DNA of 20,327 bases from Schlegelella_A sp031360885 (GCA_031360885.1 JANMCC010000196.1:1-20327); one strand, 5' to 3'; shown: positions 1-9,851, counted from the first letter of the stretch. The notes: generated by a model from the sequence alone, not told the origin. Made by a program: numbers and translations.

Positions 1-1
1 T

Positions 2-826
2 CCGGGAGTCGGCAAGTCGACCTTCATCGAGACCCTCGGCCTCGTGTTGATCGGCCAGGGCCACCGCGTCGCCGTGCTCGCGGTCGACCCGAGCTCGAAG
101 CTCTCGGGCGGCTCGATCCTCGGCGACAAGACGCGCATGGAGCGGCTCTCGGTGCACGAACGCGCGTTCGTCCGGCCGAGCCCGAGCGGCGGCACGCTCG
201 GGGGCGTCGCCGCGGCCACGCGCGAGGCGATCCGCGTGGTCGAGGCCGCGGGCTACGACGTCGTCGTCGTCGAGACCGTCGGCGTCGGCCAGAGCGAGGC
301 GGCGGTCGCCGGCATGACCGACCTGTTCATCCTGATGCAGCTGCCCAATGCCGGCGACGACCTGCAGGCGATCAAGAAGGGCGTGCTCGAGCTCGCCGAC
401 CTGGTGGTCGTCAACTAGGCCGACCTCGATCCGTCGGCGGCGGCGCGCGCGGTCGGCCAGCTCGAATCGGCGATGCGGATGTCGAGCCCGCGCGAGGGCG
501 CGGCCGGGCGGCCGCGCGTGCTCGCGACCAGCGCCATCGATGCCGTCCAGGTTGGCGCGGTCTGGGAGGCCGCCGCCGCCTGGGCGGCCGAGCGAAGCGC
601 CCGCGGCGCGATCGCCCGGCGGCGCGAGACGCAGTCGCGCGCCTGGCTGTGGGAGCGCGTCGACGCCGGTCTCGCCGAGCGCTTTCGCGGCCACCCCGCG
701 GTGCAAAGCCTGCTGCCGGCGATGCTCGAGGGCGTCGACGCCGGCCGGCTGCCGGTTTCGGTCGCGGCGCGCCGCCTGCTGCGCGCCTTCGCCGGCGAGC
801 CGGACGCCGACAATAACCCCGCCTGA
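2..826 (+). pseudogene. meaB: meaB/argK-type GTPase (methylmalonyl-CoA mutase chaperone), 5' partial, interrupted by in-frame TAG
   Basis: MeaB is a G3E-family P-loop GTPase that protects and reloads adenosylcobalamin-dependent methylmalonyl-CoA mutase. The window opens inside the Walker A loop (PGVGKST). The frame then shows the DPSSKLSGGSILGDKTRM stretch and the ETVGVGQSE signature typical of MeaB. At 416-418 the codon after VVVN is TAG, where the family has the Lys of the NKxD guanine-specificity motif; AAG to TAG is one base change. The same frame continues without further stop or indel as ADLDPSAAARAV and on to a normal C-terminus ending at TGA 824-826, about 275 codons from the Walker A loop, which fits a family length near 330. 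As written it would yield a truncated, inactive GTPase. A sequencing error or amber read-through are alternatives. It sits 15 bp upstream of pccB, which supports the identity; the mutase gene would be expected just upstream of the window. Confidence 0.9.
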
Positions 827-841
827 GGAAGAAGGACGTTC

Positions 842-2374
<1,533 letters not shown>

Positions 2375-2401
2375 GCCGAGGGCCGACTCCCGCGGACGAG
2401 C

Positions 2402-3289
2402 TCAACGCTCCGACGCTCGGAGCTGCTCTTCCAGCCAGTCGACCAGGGCAGCGATGTCAACGCGTCGCGCCAGGTGCGGTGCGGTCCACAGCTTGAGCCG
2501 GTTCGGCCCCGGCACGAAGCCCAGCGGCGCGACCAGCGTGCCGCTCGCGAGGTCGTCGCGTACCAGCATGCGCGGTACGTTCGCAATGCCGAGGCCGCAC
2601 TTCGCCGCCTGGATCAGCAGGTAGAAGTGGTCGAACGCGTCGGCGATGTTCAGCTGGCCCAGGTCGTGCCCGCCGGCCTCGAGCCAGCTCTGCCAGGCCG
2701 CAGGTCGCGTCTTCGAGGCCATCAGCCGCGCCCGTGCCAGGTCCGCCGCCGAGGTGATGCGCACGCTGCGCAGGTACTCGGCCGAGCAGACCGGACCGAT
2801 CCATTCGGTGATGCCGCTCGACGTCACCGCGTCCCGGGGCGGTTCGATCGTCGATAGCCGGAGCGCGACGCTGATGCCGTCGCGCACGAAATCCACCGGG
2901 CCGTGGCTCATGTTGAAGCGCAGCTCGACCTGCGGATTCGCCTGCTGGAAGCCCTCGAGCCTCGGCAGCAGCCAGTACATCATGATCGACTCCGAGCAGG
3001 AGAGCGTGAGCGGCGCGGGCTTGAGCTGCTCGAGGCTTGTCTGGATCATGCCGAAGGCCGCCGAGAGTCCCTCGGCGAGACGCTGGCCCTCGGCCGTCGG
3101 CACCGTGCCGTGGGCGCCACGCGTCAGCAGCGGAAACCCGAGCGCATCTTCCAGCGTCCGTATGTGCCTGCTGACCGCGCCGTGAGTCACTGCCAGCTCC
3201 TCTGCGGCGACGCTGAAGCTGCGCAGCCGGGCAGTGGCTTCGAAGGCCCGCAAGGCATTCAGCGAGAGTCGATGGGGCACGGTGGACAT
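2402..3289 (-). CDS. LysR-family transcriptional regulator (GcvA-like), likely regulator of the divergent RLP operon
   Basis: This 295-residue protein has an N-terminal winged helix-turn-helix of the LysR type (residues about 9-68, with LNALRAFEATARLRSFSVAA and the recognition-helix region THGAVSRHIRTLEDALG). A substrate-binding effector domain follows (about 95-290). The HGAVSRHI pattern resembles GcvA-type regulators. The start at 3289 is supported by a GGGAGG ribosome-binding site (minus strand, 3296-3301). It is divergent from the RuBisCO-like protein operon, the classic layout for a LysR activator responding to the operon's substrate or an intermediate; that role is inferred from position. 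Its 3' end converges on pccB with a 27-bp gap. No effector can be named from sequence. Confidence 0.9.
   Translation of the reverse strand: MSTVPHRLSLNALRAFEATARLRSFSVAAEELAVTHGAVSRHIRTLEDALGFPLLTRGAHGTVPTAEGQRLAEGLSAAFGMIQTSLEQLKPAPLTLSCSESIMMYWLLPRLEGFQQANPQVELRFNMSHGPVDFVRDGISVALRLSTIEPPRDAVTSSGITEWIGPVCSAEYLRSVRITSAADLARARLMASKTRPAAWQSWLEAGGHDLGQLNIADAFDHFYLLIQAAKCGLGIANVPRMLVRDDLASGTLVAPLGFVPGPNRLKLWTAPHLARRVDIAALVDWLEEQLRASER
2407..2423. terminator. Possible bidirectional hairpin between convergent pccB and lysR
   Basis: A perfect inverted repeat GCTCCGA-CGC-TCGGAGC lies at the 3' ends of pccB and the convergent LysR gene and overlaps the last LysR codons. No clear T-run follows on either strand, so intrinsic termination is only possible, not shown. 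Confidence 0.35.
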
Positions 3290-3331
3290 GTCGGGCCTCC
3301 CGATCCTATTGTGAGTTTTCTTCGCAGAGTC

Positions 3332-3346
3332 GCGAAATCATATCGC
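3332..3346. promoter_or_regulatory. Possible LysR operator dyad in the lysR-RLP intergenic region
   Basis: The 121-bp space between the divergent LysR start (3289) and the RLP start (3411) is noticeably more AT-rich than its surroundings. It contains the interrupted dyad GCGA-N7-TCGC, with an AT-rich centre. LysR operators are typically interrupted dyads of about this size, so this is a candidate binding site. I found no convincing -35/-10 pair, and four-base arms could be chance. Confidence 0.3.
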
Positions 3347-3410
3347 TTGAATCCAGGTGCGGGACACGGTCTACTCTCGATCCAGTCGCACAGAGCAGAA
3401 CTCACACCCC

Positions 3411-4697
3411 GTGTCGTCTTCGCCCCCGCCCCCACCGCCCCGCGCCGAGTTCAGCGCGCGCTACTTCGTCGAGAGCTCCGTGGCCTCGGACAAGGTCGCG
3501 CAGGTCATCGCCGGCGAGCAGTCGAGCGGCACCTTCCTCGCCCTCGCCGGCGAAACCGAGGCGCTGAAGGCCCGCTCCCGGGCGCGGGTCGTGCGCGTCG
3601 ATTCGCTCCCCCCCGTGCTCGAGCCCTCCTTGCCCAGCGCCTTCGTCGAGCGCCGGCCGCACGGCGGCGTGTTTCACCGGGCCGAGATCGAGATCGCATT
3701 TCCCGTCGACAACGTCGGGCCGAATCTGCCCAGCCTTCTGGCCACCGTCGCCGGCAACCTGTTCGAGCTCGGCGAGGTCACGGGCCTGCGCATGCTCGAC
3801 CTCGATCTGCCGGAGTCTTATGCCTCGGGCTTCGCCGGCCCGAAGTTCGGCATCGAAGGGACACGGCGCCTCGCCGGCGTCGCCGGCCGTCCGCTGATCG
3901 GCACCATCATCAAGCCGAGCATCGGCCTCACGCCTGCGCAGACGGCCGCGCTGGTCGACGATCTCTGCGCCGCCGGCATCGACTTCCTCAAGGACGACGA
4001 GCTGATCGCCGACCCGCCGTACGCGCCCTTCGACGCGCGGCTGGAGGCCGTGATGCCGGTGCTGCACAAGCATGCCGATCGCCTCGGCCGCATGCCGATG
4101 TACGCGATCAACATCTCCGGCGGCATCGACGACATGCTGCGCCGGCACGACGCGGTGCAGCGCGCCGGCGGCACCTGCGTCATGGCGAGCATCAATGCGG
4201 TCGGCTTCGCCGGCATCGAGCACCTGCGGCGGCACGCGCAATTGCCGATCCACGGCCATCGCAACGGCTGGGGCACGCTCACCCGGCATCCGGCGCTCGG
4301 TTTCGAGTTCCAGGCCTACCAGAAGCTCTGGCGGCTCGCCGGCATCGACCACCTGCACGTCAACGGCATCCGCAGCAAGTTCTGGGAGCCCGACGAATCG
4401 GTGCTGCGCTCGGCGCGCGCCTGCCTCGCGCCGCTGCCCGGGCTCATGCCCCTGATGCCCGTGTTCTCCTCCGGCCAATGGGCGGCTCAGGCGCCCGATC
4501 TGTACGCCGAGCTCGGCTCGGTCGACCTGATGCACCTCGCCGGCGGCGGCATCATCGGCCACCCCGACGGCATCGCCGCCGGCGTCGGCTCGATGCGCGA
4601 GGCGTGGGAGGCCGCGGTCGCCGGGATCGACCTCGCGAGCTACGCCCGCTCGCGCCCGGCGCTCGCCCGGGCGCTCGACCACTTCCGCGCGGTCTAG
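3411..4697 (+). CDS. RuBisCO-like protein (RLP, form IV type), probably acting on a phosphorylated keto sugar acid
   Basis: This is a RuBisCO large-subunit homologue of 428 residues from GTG 3411; an upstream in-frame GTG at 3357 would add 18 unlikely residues. With residue 1 at 3411, equivalents of RuBisCO catalytic residues are seen: E36 and T41 (E60, T65), N116 (N123), K168 (K175), K194/D196/E197 in LKDDE (carbamylated K201, D203, E204), H283 and R284 (H294, R295), H316 (H327), loop-6 K323 (K334), S354 (S379) and GGG 378-380. Differences are S170 for K177, I166 for T173 and Q356 for G381. It lacks the typical KPKxG, so it is not a bona fide CO2-fixing form I-III enzyme. The next gene, a DUF1537 kinase, starts 2 bp after the TAG stop. 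In apionate catabolism such pairs phosphorylate 3-oxo-isoapionate and then decarboxylate or split it (OiaK with OiaX or OiaT); a similar role is inferred. Six prolines occur near the N-terminus. Confidence 0.88.
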   Translation: MSSSPPPPPPRAEFSARYFVESSVASDKVAQVIAGEQSSGTFLALAGETEALKARSRARVVRVDSLPPVLEPSLPSAFVERRPHGGVFHRAEIEIAFPVDNVGPNLPSLLATVAGNLFELGEVTGLRMLDLDLPESYASGFAGPKFGIEGTRRLAGVAGRPLIGTIIKPSIGLTPAQTAALVDDLCAAGIDFLKDDELIADPPYAPFDARLEAVMPVLHKHADRLGRMPMYAINISGGIDDMLRRHDAVQRAGGTCVMASINAVGFAGIEHLRRHAQLPIHGHRNGWGTLTRHPALGFEFQAYQKLWRLAGIDHLHVNGIRSKFWEPDESVLRSARACLAPLPGLMPLMPVFSSGQWAAQAPDLYAELGSVDLMHLAGGGIIGHPDGIAAGVGSMREAWEAAVAGIDLASYARSRPALARALDHFRAV

Positions 4698-4699
4698 CC

Positions 4700-6109
4700 A
4701 TGCCTCGGTCGCCCGCTTCCTCCGGCGCCGGCCTCAGGCTGGCGTTCTACGGCGACGACTTCACCGGCTCGACCGACGCGCTCGAAGTGCTCGCCTTTGC
4801 CGGCCTGCGCTGCGCGCTGTTCCTGCAGGTGCCCGACGCCGCGACCTTGGCCGCGCTGGGGCCGTTCGACGCGATCGGCGTGGCCGGCGACAGCCGGGCG
4901 ATGTCGCCGGCCGAGATGGAACAGCGCCTGCCCCCGATCTTCGAGCGCATGGCCGCGCTGCCGGTGCCGCTCGTGCACTACAAGGTCTGCTCGACCTTCG
5001 ACAGCTCGCCGCAGATCGGCAGCATCGGCCGGGTGATGGACCTGGCGCGCGCGGCGTTCGCCGTCGGCGCCATTCCCATCGTCGCGGCGACGCCGGCGCT
5101 CGGACGCTACTGCGCGTTCGGCAACCTGTTCGCCCGCTCGGGCACCGACGGCCGGATCTATCGCATCGATCGCCACCCGATCATGAGCGTGCATCCGGTC
5201 ACGCCCATGCACGAAGCAGACCTCGCCCTGCACCTGGGCGCGCAGACGGCGGGACGGATCGCCAAGCTGACCCTTCCGGCTTTCGCGCTCGGTCGCGATG
5301 GCGTGGCAAGCGAGCTCGACCGGCTCATCGCCGAGGCGCCCGAGGCGGTGCTGTTCGACGGCACGAGCGCCGAGCACCTCACAGAGGTCGGCGGGCTCCT
5401 CGAGCGCCTGGCCGAAGGCGGCACGAAACCGCGCTTCGCGGTCGGCTCGTCCGGTCTCGAGTACGCGCTCACGCAATGGTGGCGCGAGGGCGGTCGGCTC
5501 CCGGCCAGCGCGCCCGACTACGCGCACTTCGACGCCGTGCCGCAGGTGCTCGCGGTCTCGGGCAGCGCCTCGCCGCTCTCGGCATTGCAGATCGACGCCG
5601 CCCTCGATGCCGGCTTCGTCGACCTGCCGGTCGATGCCGCGGCGCTGGTCGTCGGCGCGTCGTGGCCTCGTGCGCTGGCCTCGCTCGCCGCGAGCGCGAG
5701 CGACGCGCTGCGCCAGGGACGAAGCGTGATGCTGCACACCGCGCGCGGGCCGCACGATCCGCGCATCGCCGCGATGATCGACGCGCTCGCCGCCGAAGGC
5801 CAGGGTCGCGAGGCGGCCCGTCACGAGGGCGGTCGCGTGCTCGGCCAGCGGCTGGGAGCGCTCGTCGACCAGGTGTTGCGCGCCGTGCCGCTGCGCCGGC
5901 TGCTGCTCTCGGGCGGCGACACCTCGAGCCAGGTCACCCAGTGTCTGGCGCCCGAAGCCCTGCAGGTCGAGGCGCGCCTCGCCCCCGGCGCGCCGCTTTG
6001 CCGCGTGCTGTCGAGCCAGGAGCATCTGCGCGGTCTCGAGATCGCGCTGAAGGGCGGGCAGATGGGCCCGCCCGACTACTTTCTTGCCGCGCTGCGCGGC
6101 TCGCCTTGA
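4700..6109 (+). CDS. Four-carbon acid sugar kinase family protein (DUF1537), candidate 3-oxo-isoapionate/3-oxo-acid kinase
   Basis: This 469-residue protein has the two-domain layout of DUF1537 ATP-dependent kinases such as OtnK, DtnK and OiaK, which phosphorylate acid sugars or their oxo derivatives. The N-terminal substrate domain starts with FYGDDFTGSTDALE (residues 16-29) and holds the YKVCSTFDSSPQIGSIG and HPVTPMHEADL stretches. The C-terminal nucleotide-binding domain shows VSGSASP, LLLSGGDTSSQV (SGGD at 404-407) and LKGGQMGPPDYF from residue 450, close to the family pattern LKxGNFGxxDxF. The ATG follows the RLP stop by only 2 bp, so the two are surely co-translated. No class II aldolase (OtnC) or isomerase (OtnI) is nearby; the RLP takes the place the aldolase has in other DUF1537 operons. 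The exact substrate cannot be read from sequence. Confidence 0.9.
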   Translation: MPRSPASSGAGLRLAFYGDDFTGSTDALEVLAFAGLRCALFLQVPDAATLAALGPFDAIGVAGDSRAMSPAEMEQRLPPIFERMAALPVPLVHYKVCSTFDSSPQIGSIGRVMDLARAAFAVGAIPIVAATPALGRYCAFGNLFARSGTDGRIYRIDRHPIMSVHPVTPMHEADLALHLGAQTAGRIAKLTLPAFALGRDGVASELDRLIAEAPEAVLFDGTSAEHLTEVGGLLERLAEGGTKPRFAVGSSGLEYALTQWWREGGRLPASAPDYAHFDAVPQVLAVSGSASPLSALQIDAALDAGFVDLPVDAAALVVGASWPRALASLAASASDALRQGRSVMLHTARGPHDPRIAAMIDALAAEGQGREAARHEGGRVLGQRLGALVDQVLRAVPLRRLLLSGGDTSSQVTQCLAPEALQVEARLAPGAPLCRVLSSQEHLRGLEIALKGGQMGPPDYFLAALRGSP

Positions 6110-6137
6110 CGCCTACCGCTTCCCTCAAACCAACTCG

Positions 6138-6143
6138 AAGGAG
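6138..6143 (+). promoter_or_regulatory. Strong ribosome-binding site that sets the TRAP binding-protein start
   Basis: AAGGAG lies 6 bases before ATG 6150. It supports that start over an in-frame ATG at 6084 lying inside the end of the kinase gene. Confidence 0.75.
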
Positions 6144-6149
6144 ACTTCC

Positions 6150-7169
6150 ATGAAACCCATTTCCCGACGCCAGGCCCTGATCGGCGGCGGCGCGCTGCTC
6201 GCCGCGCCCGCACTCGTTTTCCCGCGCGCCGCCGGCGCCGCGGAATTCACCTACAAGTTCGGCAGCAACGTGCCGGCGACGCACCCGCTCAACGTGCGCG
6301 CGACGGAAGCGTGCGAGCGCATCCTGAAGGAGACCAACGGCCAGGTCCAGATCAACGTCTTCCCGAACAACCAGCTCGGCAACGACGCGGACATGCTCTC
6401 GCAGCTGCGCGCCGGCGGCCTCGAGTTCTTCACGGTCTCGGGCGTGAACGTGCTCTCGCAGCTCGTTCCGATCGCCTCGATGTGGGGCCTGGGCTTCGCC
6501 TGGACGAACGAAGACGCGGTGCACAAGGCGCTCGACGGCGAACTCGGCAAGTTCCTGCGCGGCCAGTTCCCGAAGGTCGGCCTGCTGGCGCTGGACACGG
6601 TGTGGAGCTCGGGCTTTCGCCAGGTCACGAACAGCGTGCGTCCGATCAACACGCCCGACGACCTGAAGGGGCTGAAGATGCGGGTGCCGGTGAGTCCCCT
6701 GTGGACCTCGCTCTTCAAGCACCTCGGTGCCTCGCCCGCTTCGATCAACTTCGCCGAGACGTACTCGTCGCTGCAGACCAAGGTCGTCGACGGCCAGGAG
6801 AACCCGCTCGCGATCATCTCGATCGCCAAGCTGTACGAGGTGCAGAAGTTCTGCTCGATGACCAACCACATGTGGGACGGCTGGTGGTGCATGACCAATC
6901 AGAAGGTCTGGGACCGCGTGCCGGAGAAGGCGCGGGCCATCATCGCCAGGAACTTCAACCAGGCCGCGCTCGACATGCGCGCCGACGGCACGAAGCTCAA
7001 CGCCACGCTGCGCCCCGAGCTCGCCGCCAAGGGGCTGGTCTTCAACGATCCCAAGCTCGACGCCTTCCGCGCCACCCTGGTCGCGTCGGGCTTCTACACC
7101 GAGTGGAAGCAGAAGTACGGCGACGAGGCGTGGGCATTGCTCGAGAAGTTCACCGGCAAGCTGGGCTGA
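6150..7169 (+). CDS. TRAP transporter substrate-binding protein (DctP family), Tat-type signal
   Basis: This 339-residue periplasmic binding protein feeds an organic acid to the TRAP permease encoded next. The N-terminus has a twin-arginine-like motif (ISRRQALIGGG) and a hydrophobic run ending in AGAAE, suggesting Tat export with cleavage near residue 30. The mature part begins EFTYKFGSNVPATHP, typical of DctP. It has the GLKMRVP stretch with R178, the arginine that in this family forms the salt bridge with the substrate carboxylate. The following ETYSSLQTKVVDGQENP is the usual DctP hinge region. So the ligand is probably a carboxylate, consistent with a sugar-acid pathway. The start is chosen by the AAGGAG site. 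The permease start lies 4 bp after its stop. Confidence 0.93.
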   Translation: MKPISRRQALIGGGALLAAPALVFPRAAGAAEFTYKFGSNVPATHPLNVRATEACERILKETNGQVQINVFPNNQLGNDADMLSQLRAGGLEFFTVSGVNVLSQLVPIASMWGLGFAWTNEDAVHKALDGELGKFLRGQFPKVGLLALDTVWSSGFRQVTNSVRPINTPDDLKGLKMRVPVSPLWTSLFKHLGASPASINFAETYSSLQTKVVDGQENPLAIISIAKLYEVQKFCSMTNHMWDGWWCMTNQKVWDRVPEKARAIIARNFNQAALDMRADGTKLNATLRPELAAKGLVFNDPKLDAFRATLVASGFYTEWKQKYGDEAWALLEKFTGKLG

Positions 7170-7173
7170 CGCC

Positions 7174-9051
7174 GTGCACGCGGTGATCCAACCCGACGAG
7201 GGCGAAGGCGCGCCGCGTGGCGCCGCCGCCGACTGGGCGCGTCGCGCTCATGCCGCGCTCGGCCGCGCGCTCGGCGTGCCGGTGGCGCTGCTGGTGGCGG
7301 CCGAGATCGGCGTGCTGTTCGCCGGCGTCGTTGCGCGCTACGTCTTCCGCCACCCGCTGATCTGGTCGGACGAGCTCGCGTCGATCCTGTTCCTTTGGCT
7401 GGCGATGCTCGGCGCGGCGCTTGCCTTCGAGCGCGGGGAGCACATGCGCATGACCGCGATCGTGAGCAAGCTCGCACCGGAGCGGCGCGCCTTCCTCGAC
7501 CTGCTCGCCACCGCGGCGGCGCTCGCCTTCCTGGTGCTGATCCTGCCGTACGCGTTCGAGTACGCGGTCGAGGAGGCGGTGATGACGACGCCGGCGCTGG
7601 AGATCAAGAACGCCTGGCGGGTGGCGGCGATGACGGTCGGCTTCGGCGCGATGGCGATCTTCGCGCTGCTGCGCCTGGTCGCCGTGGGCCGGCCGGCGCA
7701 GGTGGCCAAGGCGATCGCCCTGACCCTGGGCCTGATCGCCGTGATGGTGCTGCTCAAGCCGCTCTGGCAGCAGCTCGGCAACGCCAACCTGCTGGTGTTC
7801 TTCGTCGGCGTGGTGGCGGTGGCGGTGTTCGCCGGTGTGCCGATCGCCTTCGCCTTCGGCCTGGCGACGCTCGGCTACGTCATGCTGACGACGAGCACGC
7901 CGGTGATGATCGTCGTCGGCCGCATGGACGAGGGCGTGAGCCACCTGATCCTCCTTTCCGTGCCGCTCTTCGTCTTTCTCGGCCAGCTGATCGAGATGAC
8001 GGGCATGGCGAAGGCGATGGTCGCTTTCCTGGCCAGCCTGCTCGGTCACGTGCGCGGCGGCCTGCACTACGTGCTCGTCGGCGCGATGTACCTGGTGTCG
8101 GGCATCTCGGGCTCGAAGGCGGCCGACATGGCGGCGGTGGCGCCGGTGCTTTTTCCGGAGATGAAGCGGCGCGGCGCGAAGGAGGGCGACCTGGTCGCGC
8201 TGCTCTCGGCCACCGGCGCACAAACCGAGACGATCCCGCCGAGCATCGTGCTCATCACCATCGGCTCGGTCACCGGCGTCTCGATCGCCGCGCTCTTCAC
8301 CGGCGGCCTGCTGCCCGGCCTCGTGCTCGCCATGACGCTGGTCGCGGTGGTGTGGTGGCGCTACCGCGGCGAGGACCTGCGCGGCGTGAAGCGTGCGAGC
8401 GGTCGGCAGATCGGCCGCGCGTTCCTCATTGCCGTGCCCGCGGTCGCGCTGCCGTTCATCATCCGCGCCGCGGTCGTCGAGGGCGTGGCGACCGCGACCG
8501 AGGTCTCGACCATCGGCATCGCCTACGGTGTGATTGCGGGCCTGGTGATCTACCGCCAGTTCGACTGGAAGCGCGTCTACCCGATGCTCGTGGAGACGGC
8601 GAGCCTCTCGGGCTCGATCCTGCTCATCATCGGCGCCGCCACGGCGATGGCCTGGGGCCTCACGCAGTCGGGCTTCTCGCGCACGCTCAGCGAGGCGATG
8701 CGCGCGCTCCCCGGCGGCGCGGCCGGCTTCATGGCGGTCTCGGTGCTCGCCTTCATCATCCTCGGCAGCGTGCTCGAGGGCATTCCGGCGATCGTGCTGT
8801 TCGGGCCGCTGCTGTTCCCGATCGCCCGCGCCGTCGGCATCCACGAGGTCCACTACGCGATGGTCGTGATCCTGGCGATGGGCCTGGGCCTGTTCGCGCC
8901 GCCGTTCGGCGTGGGCTACTACGCCGCGTGCGCGATCGGGCGGATCAATCCCGACGCCGGCATCCGCCCGATCGTCGGCTACATGGTCGCGCTGTTCGTC
9001 GGCCTCGTGGTCGTCGCGGCGATCCCCTGGATCTCGATCGGTTTCCTCTGA
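7174..9051 (+). CDS. Fused TRAP transporter permease (DctQ-DctM)
   Basis: This 625-residue inner-membrane protein fuses the small (DctQ) and large (DctM) TRAP permease subunits and drives sodium-coupled uptake of the DctP ligand. DctQ helices are visible at about residues 34-56, 66-85, 107-130 and 148-170, with the WSDELASILFLWLAMLGAALAF signature split between W64 and F85 and RGEHMRM at 87-93. A linking helix (about 180-197) joins to DctM, which begins near residue 203 with LLVFFVGVVAVAVFAGVP; such an extra helix is usual in natural QM fusions. Conserved DctM segments include SGSKAADMAAVAPVLFPEMK and the GLGLFAPPFGVG region near the C-terminus. It starts at GTG 7174, 4 bp after dctP, so translation is probably coupled. 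Confidence 0.93.
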   Translation: MHAVIQPDEGEGAPRGAAADWARRAHAALGRALGVPVALLVAAEIGVLFAGVVARYVFRHPLIWSDELASILFLWLAMLGAALAFERGEHMRMTAIVSKLAPERRAFLDLLATAAALAFLVLILPYAFEYAVEEAVMTTPALEIKNAWRVAAMTVGFGAMAIFALLRLVAVGRPAQVAKAIALTLGLIAVMVLLKPLWQQLGNANLLVFFVGVVAVAVFAGVPIAFAFGLATLGYVMLTTSTPVMIVVGRMDEGVSHLILLSVPLFVFLGQLIEMTGMAKAMVAFLASLLGHVRGGLHYVLVGAMYLVSGISGSKAADMAAVAPVLFPEMKRRGAKEGDLVALLSATGAQTETIPPSIVLITIGSVTGVSIAALFTGGLLPGLVLAMTLVAVVWWRYRGEDLRGVKRASGRQIGRAFLIAVPAVALPFIIRAAVVEGVATATEVSTIGIAYGVIAGLVIYRQFDWKRVYPMLVETASLSGSILLIIGAATAMAWGLTQSGFSRTLSEAMRALPGGAAGFMAVSVLAFIILGSVLEGIPAIVLFGPLLFPIARAVGIHEVHYAMVVILAMGLGLFAPPFGVGYYAACAIGRINPDAGIRPIVGYMVALFVGLVVVAAIPWISIGFL

Positions 9052-9074
9052 CTTTCTCCAGCAGGTTCGAACCC

Positions 9075-9851
9075 ATGTCCACTACTTCATCGACAGAACG
9101 GCGCGTCGCCGTCGTCACCGGCGGCGCCATGGGCATCGGCGGCGAGGTCTCCGCCCGCCTCGCCGCTGCCGGCCACCAGGTGCTGGTGGCAGACCTGAAC
9201 CTCGAAGCCGCCGAGGCCACCGCGCGGCAATTGCGCGAGGCGGGCGCCCAGGCCGCGGCGCTCGCGCTCGACGTCGGCCGGCCGGAGTCGATCGCCGCGG
9301 CGTTCGAGCAGGTGAAGCGCGACTTCGGGCGCTGCGACATCCTGGTCAACTGCGCCGGCATCGCCAAGGTGTTTCCCTTCATCGACTTCCCGCTCGACAA
9401 CTTCGTGGCGACGATGAACGTCAACGTCACCGGCACCTTGCTCTGCGCGCAACACGCCGCGCGGCTGATGCTGCCGCGCCAATGGGGGCGCATCGTCAAC
9501 ATCGCCTCGGTGGCCGGCATGCGCGCGGTCGGCTCCGGTCGCACCGCTTATGGCACTTCGAAGGGCGCGGTGATCGCGCTGACGCGGCAGATGGCGGTCG
9601 AGCTTGCCGAGCACGGCATCACCGCGAACGCCGTCTCGCCCGGCCCGGTCGACACGCCGATGACGCGGCTGCTGCACACCGACAAGTTCCGCCAGGAGTA
9701 TTCGAAGGCGATCCCGATGAACCGCTACGGAACCACCGGCGAGATCGCCGCGGCGGTGATGTACCTGGTGTCGGAAGACGCGGGCTACGTGTCGGGCATC
9801 TCCATGCCCGTGGACGGCGGCTTCCTGGCTTCTGGCGCGCGCGGCATCTGA
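9075..9851 (+). CDS. Short-chain dehydrogenase/reductase (classical SDR), first of two
   Basis: This 258-residue cytoplasmic NAD(P)-dependent oxidoreductase has the classical SDR pattern: TGGAMGIG coenzyme loop (15-22), NCAG (92-95, usually NNAG), catalytic S145, and YxxxK with Y159 and K163. The C-terminal PVDGGF ending is that of FabG-like oxidoreductases. The D (VADLNLEAAE) after beta-2 suggests preference for NAD(H). Within this operon it likely oxidises a hydroxyl of the imported sugar acid to the keto acid used by the DUF1537 kinase and RLP; the substrate is inferred only. The ATG at 9075 is preceded by a weak AGCAGG. It lies 23 bp after the permease gene. Confidence 0.92.
   Translation: MSTTSSTERRVAVVTGGAMGIGGEVSARLAAAGHQVLVADLNLEAAEATARQLREAGAQAAALALDVGRPESIAAAFEQVKRDFGRCDILVNCAGIAKVFPFIDFPLDNFVATMNVNVTGTLLCAQHAARLMLPRQWGRIVNIASVAGMRAVGSGRTAYGTSKGAVIALTRQMAVELAEHGITANAVSPGPVDTPMTRLLHTDKFRQEYSKAIPMNRYGTTGEIAAAVMYLVSEDAGYVSGISMPVDGGFLASGARGI

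Noticed and set aside
3309..3352. Sigma-70 promoter for the RLP operon using TTGTGA or TTCGCA as -35
   Set aside because: No acceptable -10 hexamer occurs at 16-18 bases from either.
4695..4697. TAG at the end of the RLP gene as a further recoded amber codon
   Set aside because: Read-through leads into a frame that does not match the kinase gene and has no recognisable family motif, and the kinase ATG starts 2 bp later. This TAG is a normal stop.
2903..6109. A 1068-codon open frame from 2903
   Set aside because: Only its last part, from ATG 4700, is real (the DUF1537 kinase). The first part runs antisense through lysR and out of frame through the RLP gene and has the Arg/Ala-rich composition of a GC-rich shadow frame.
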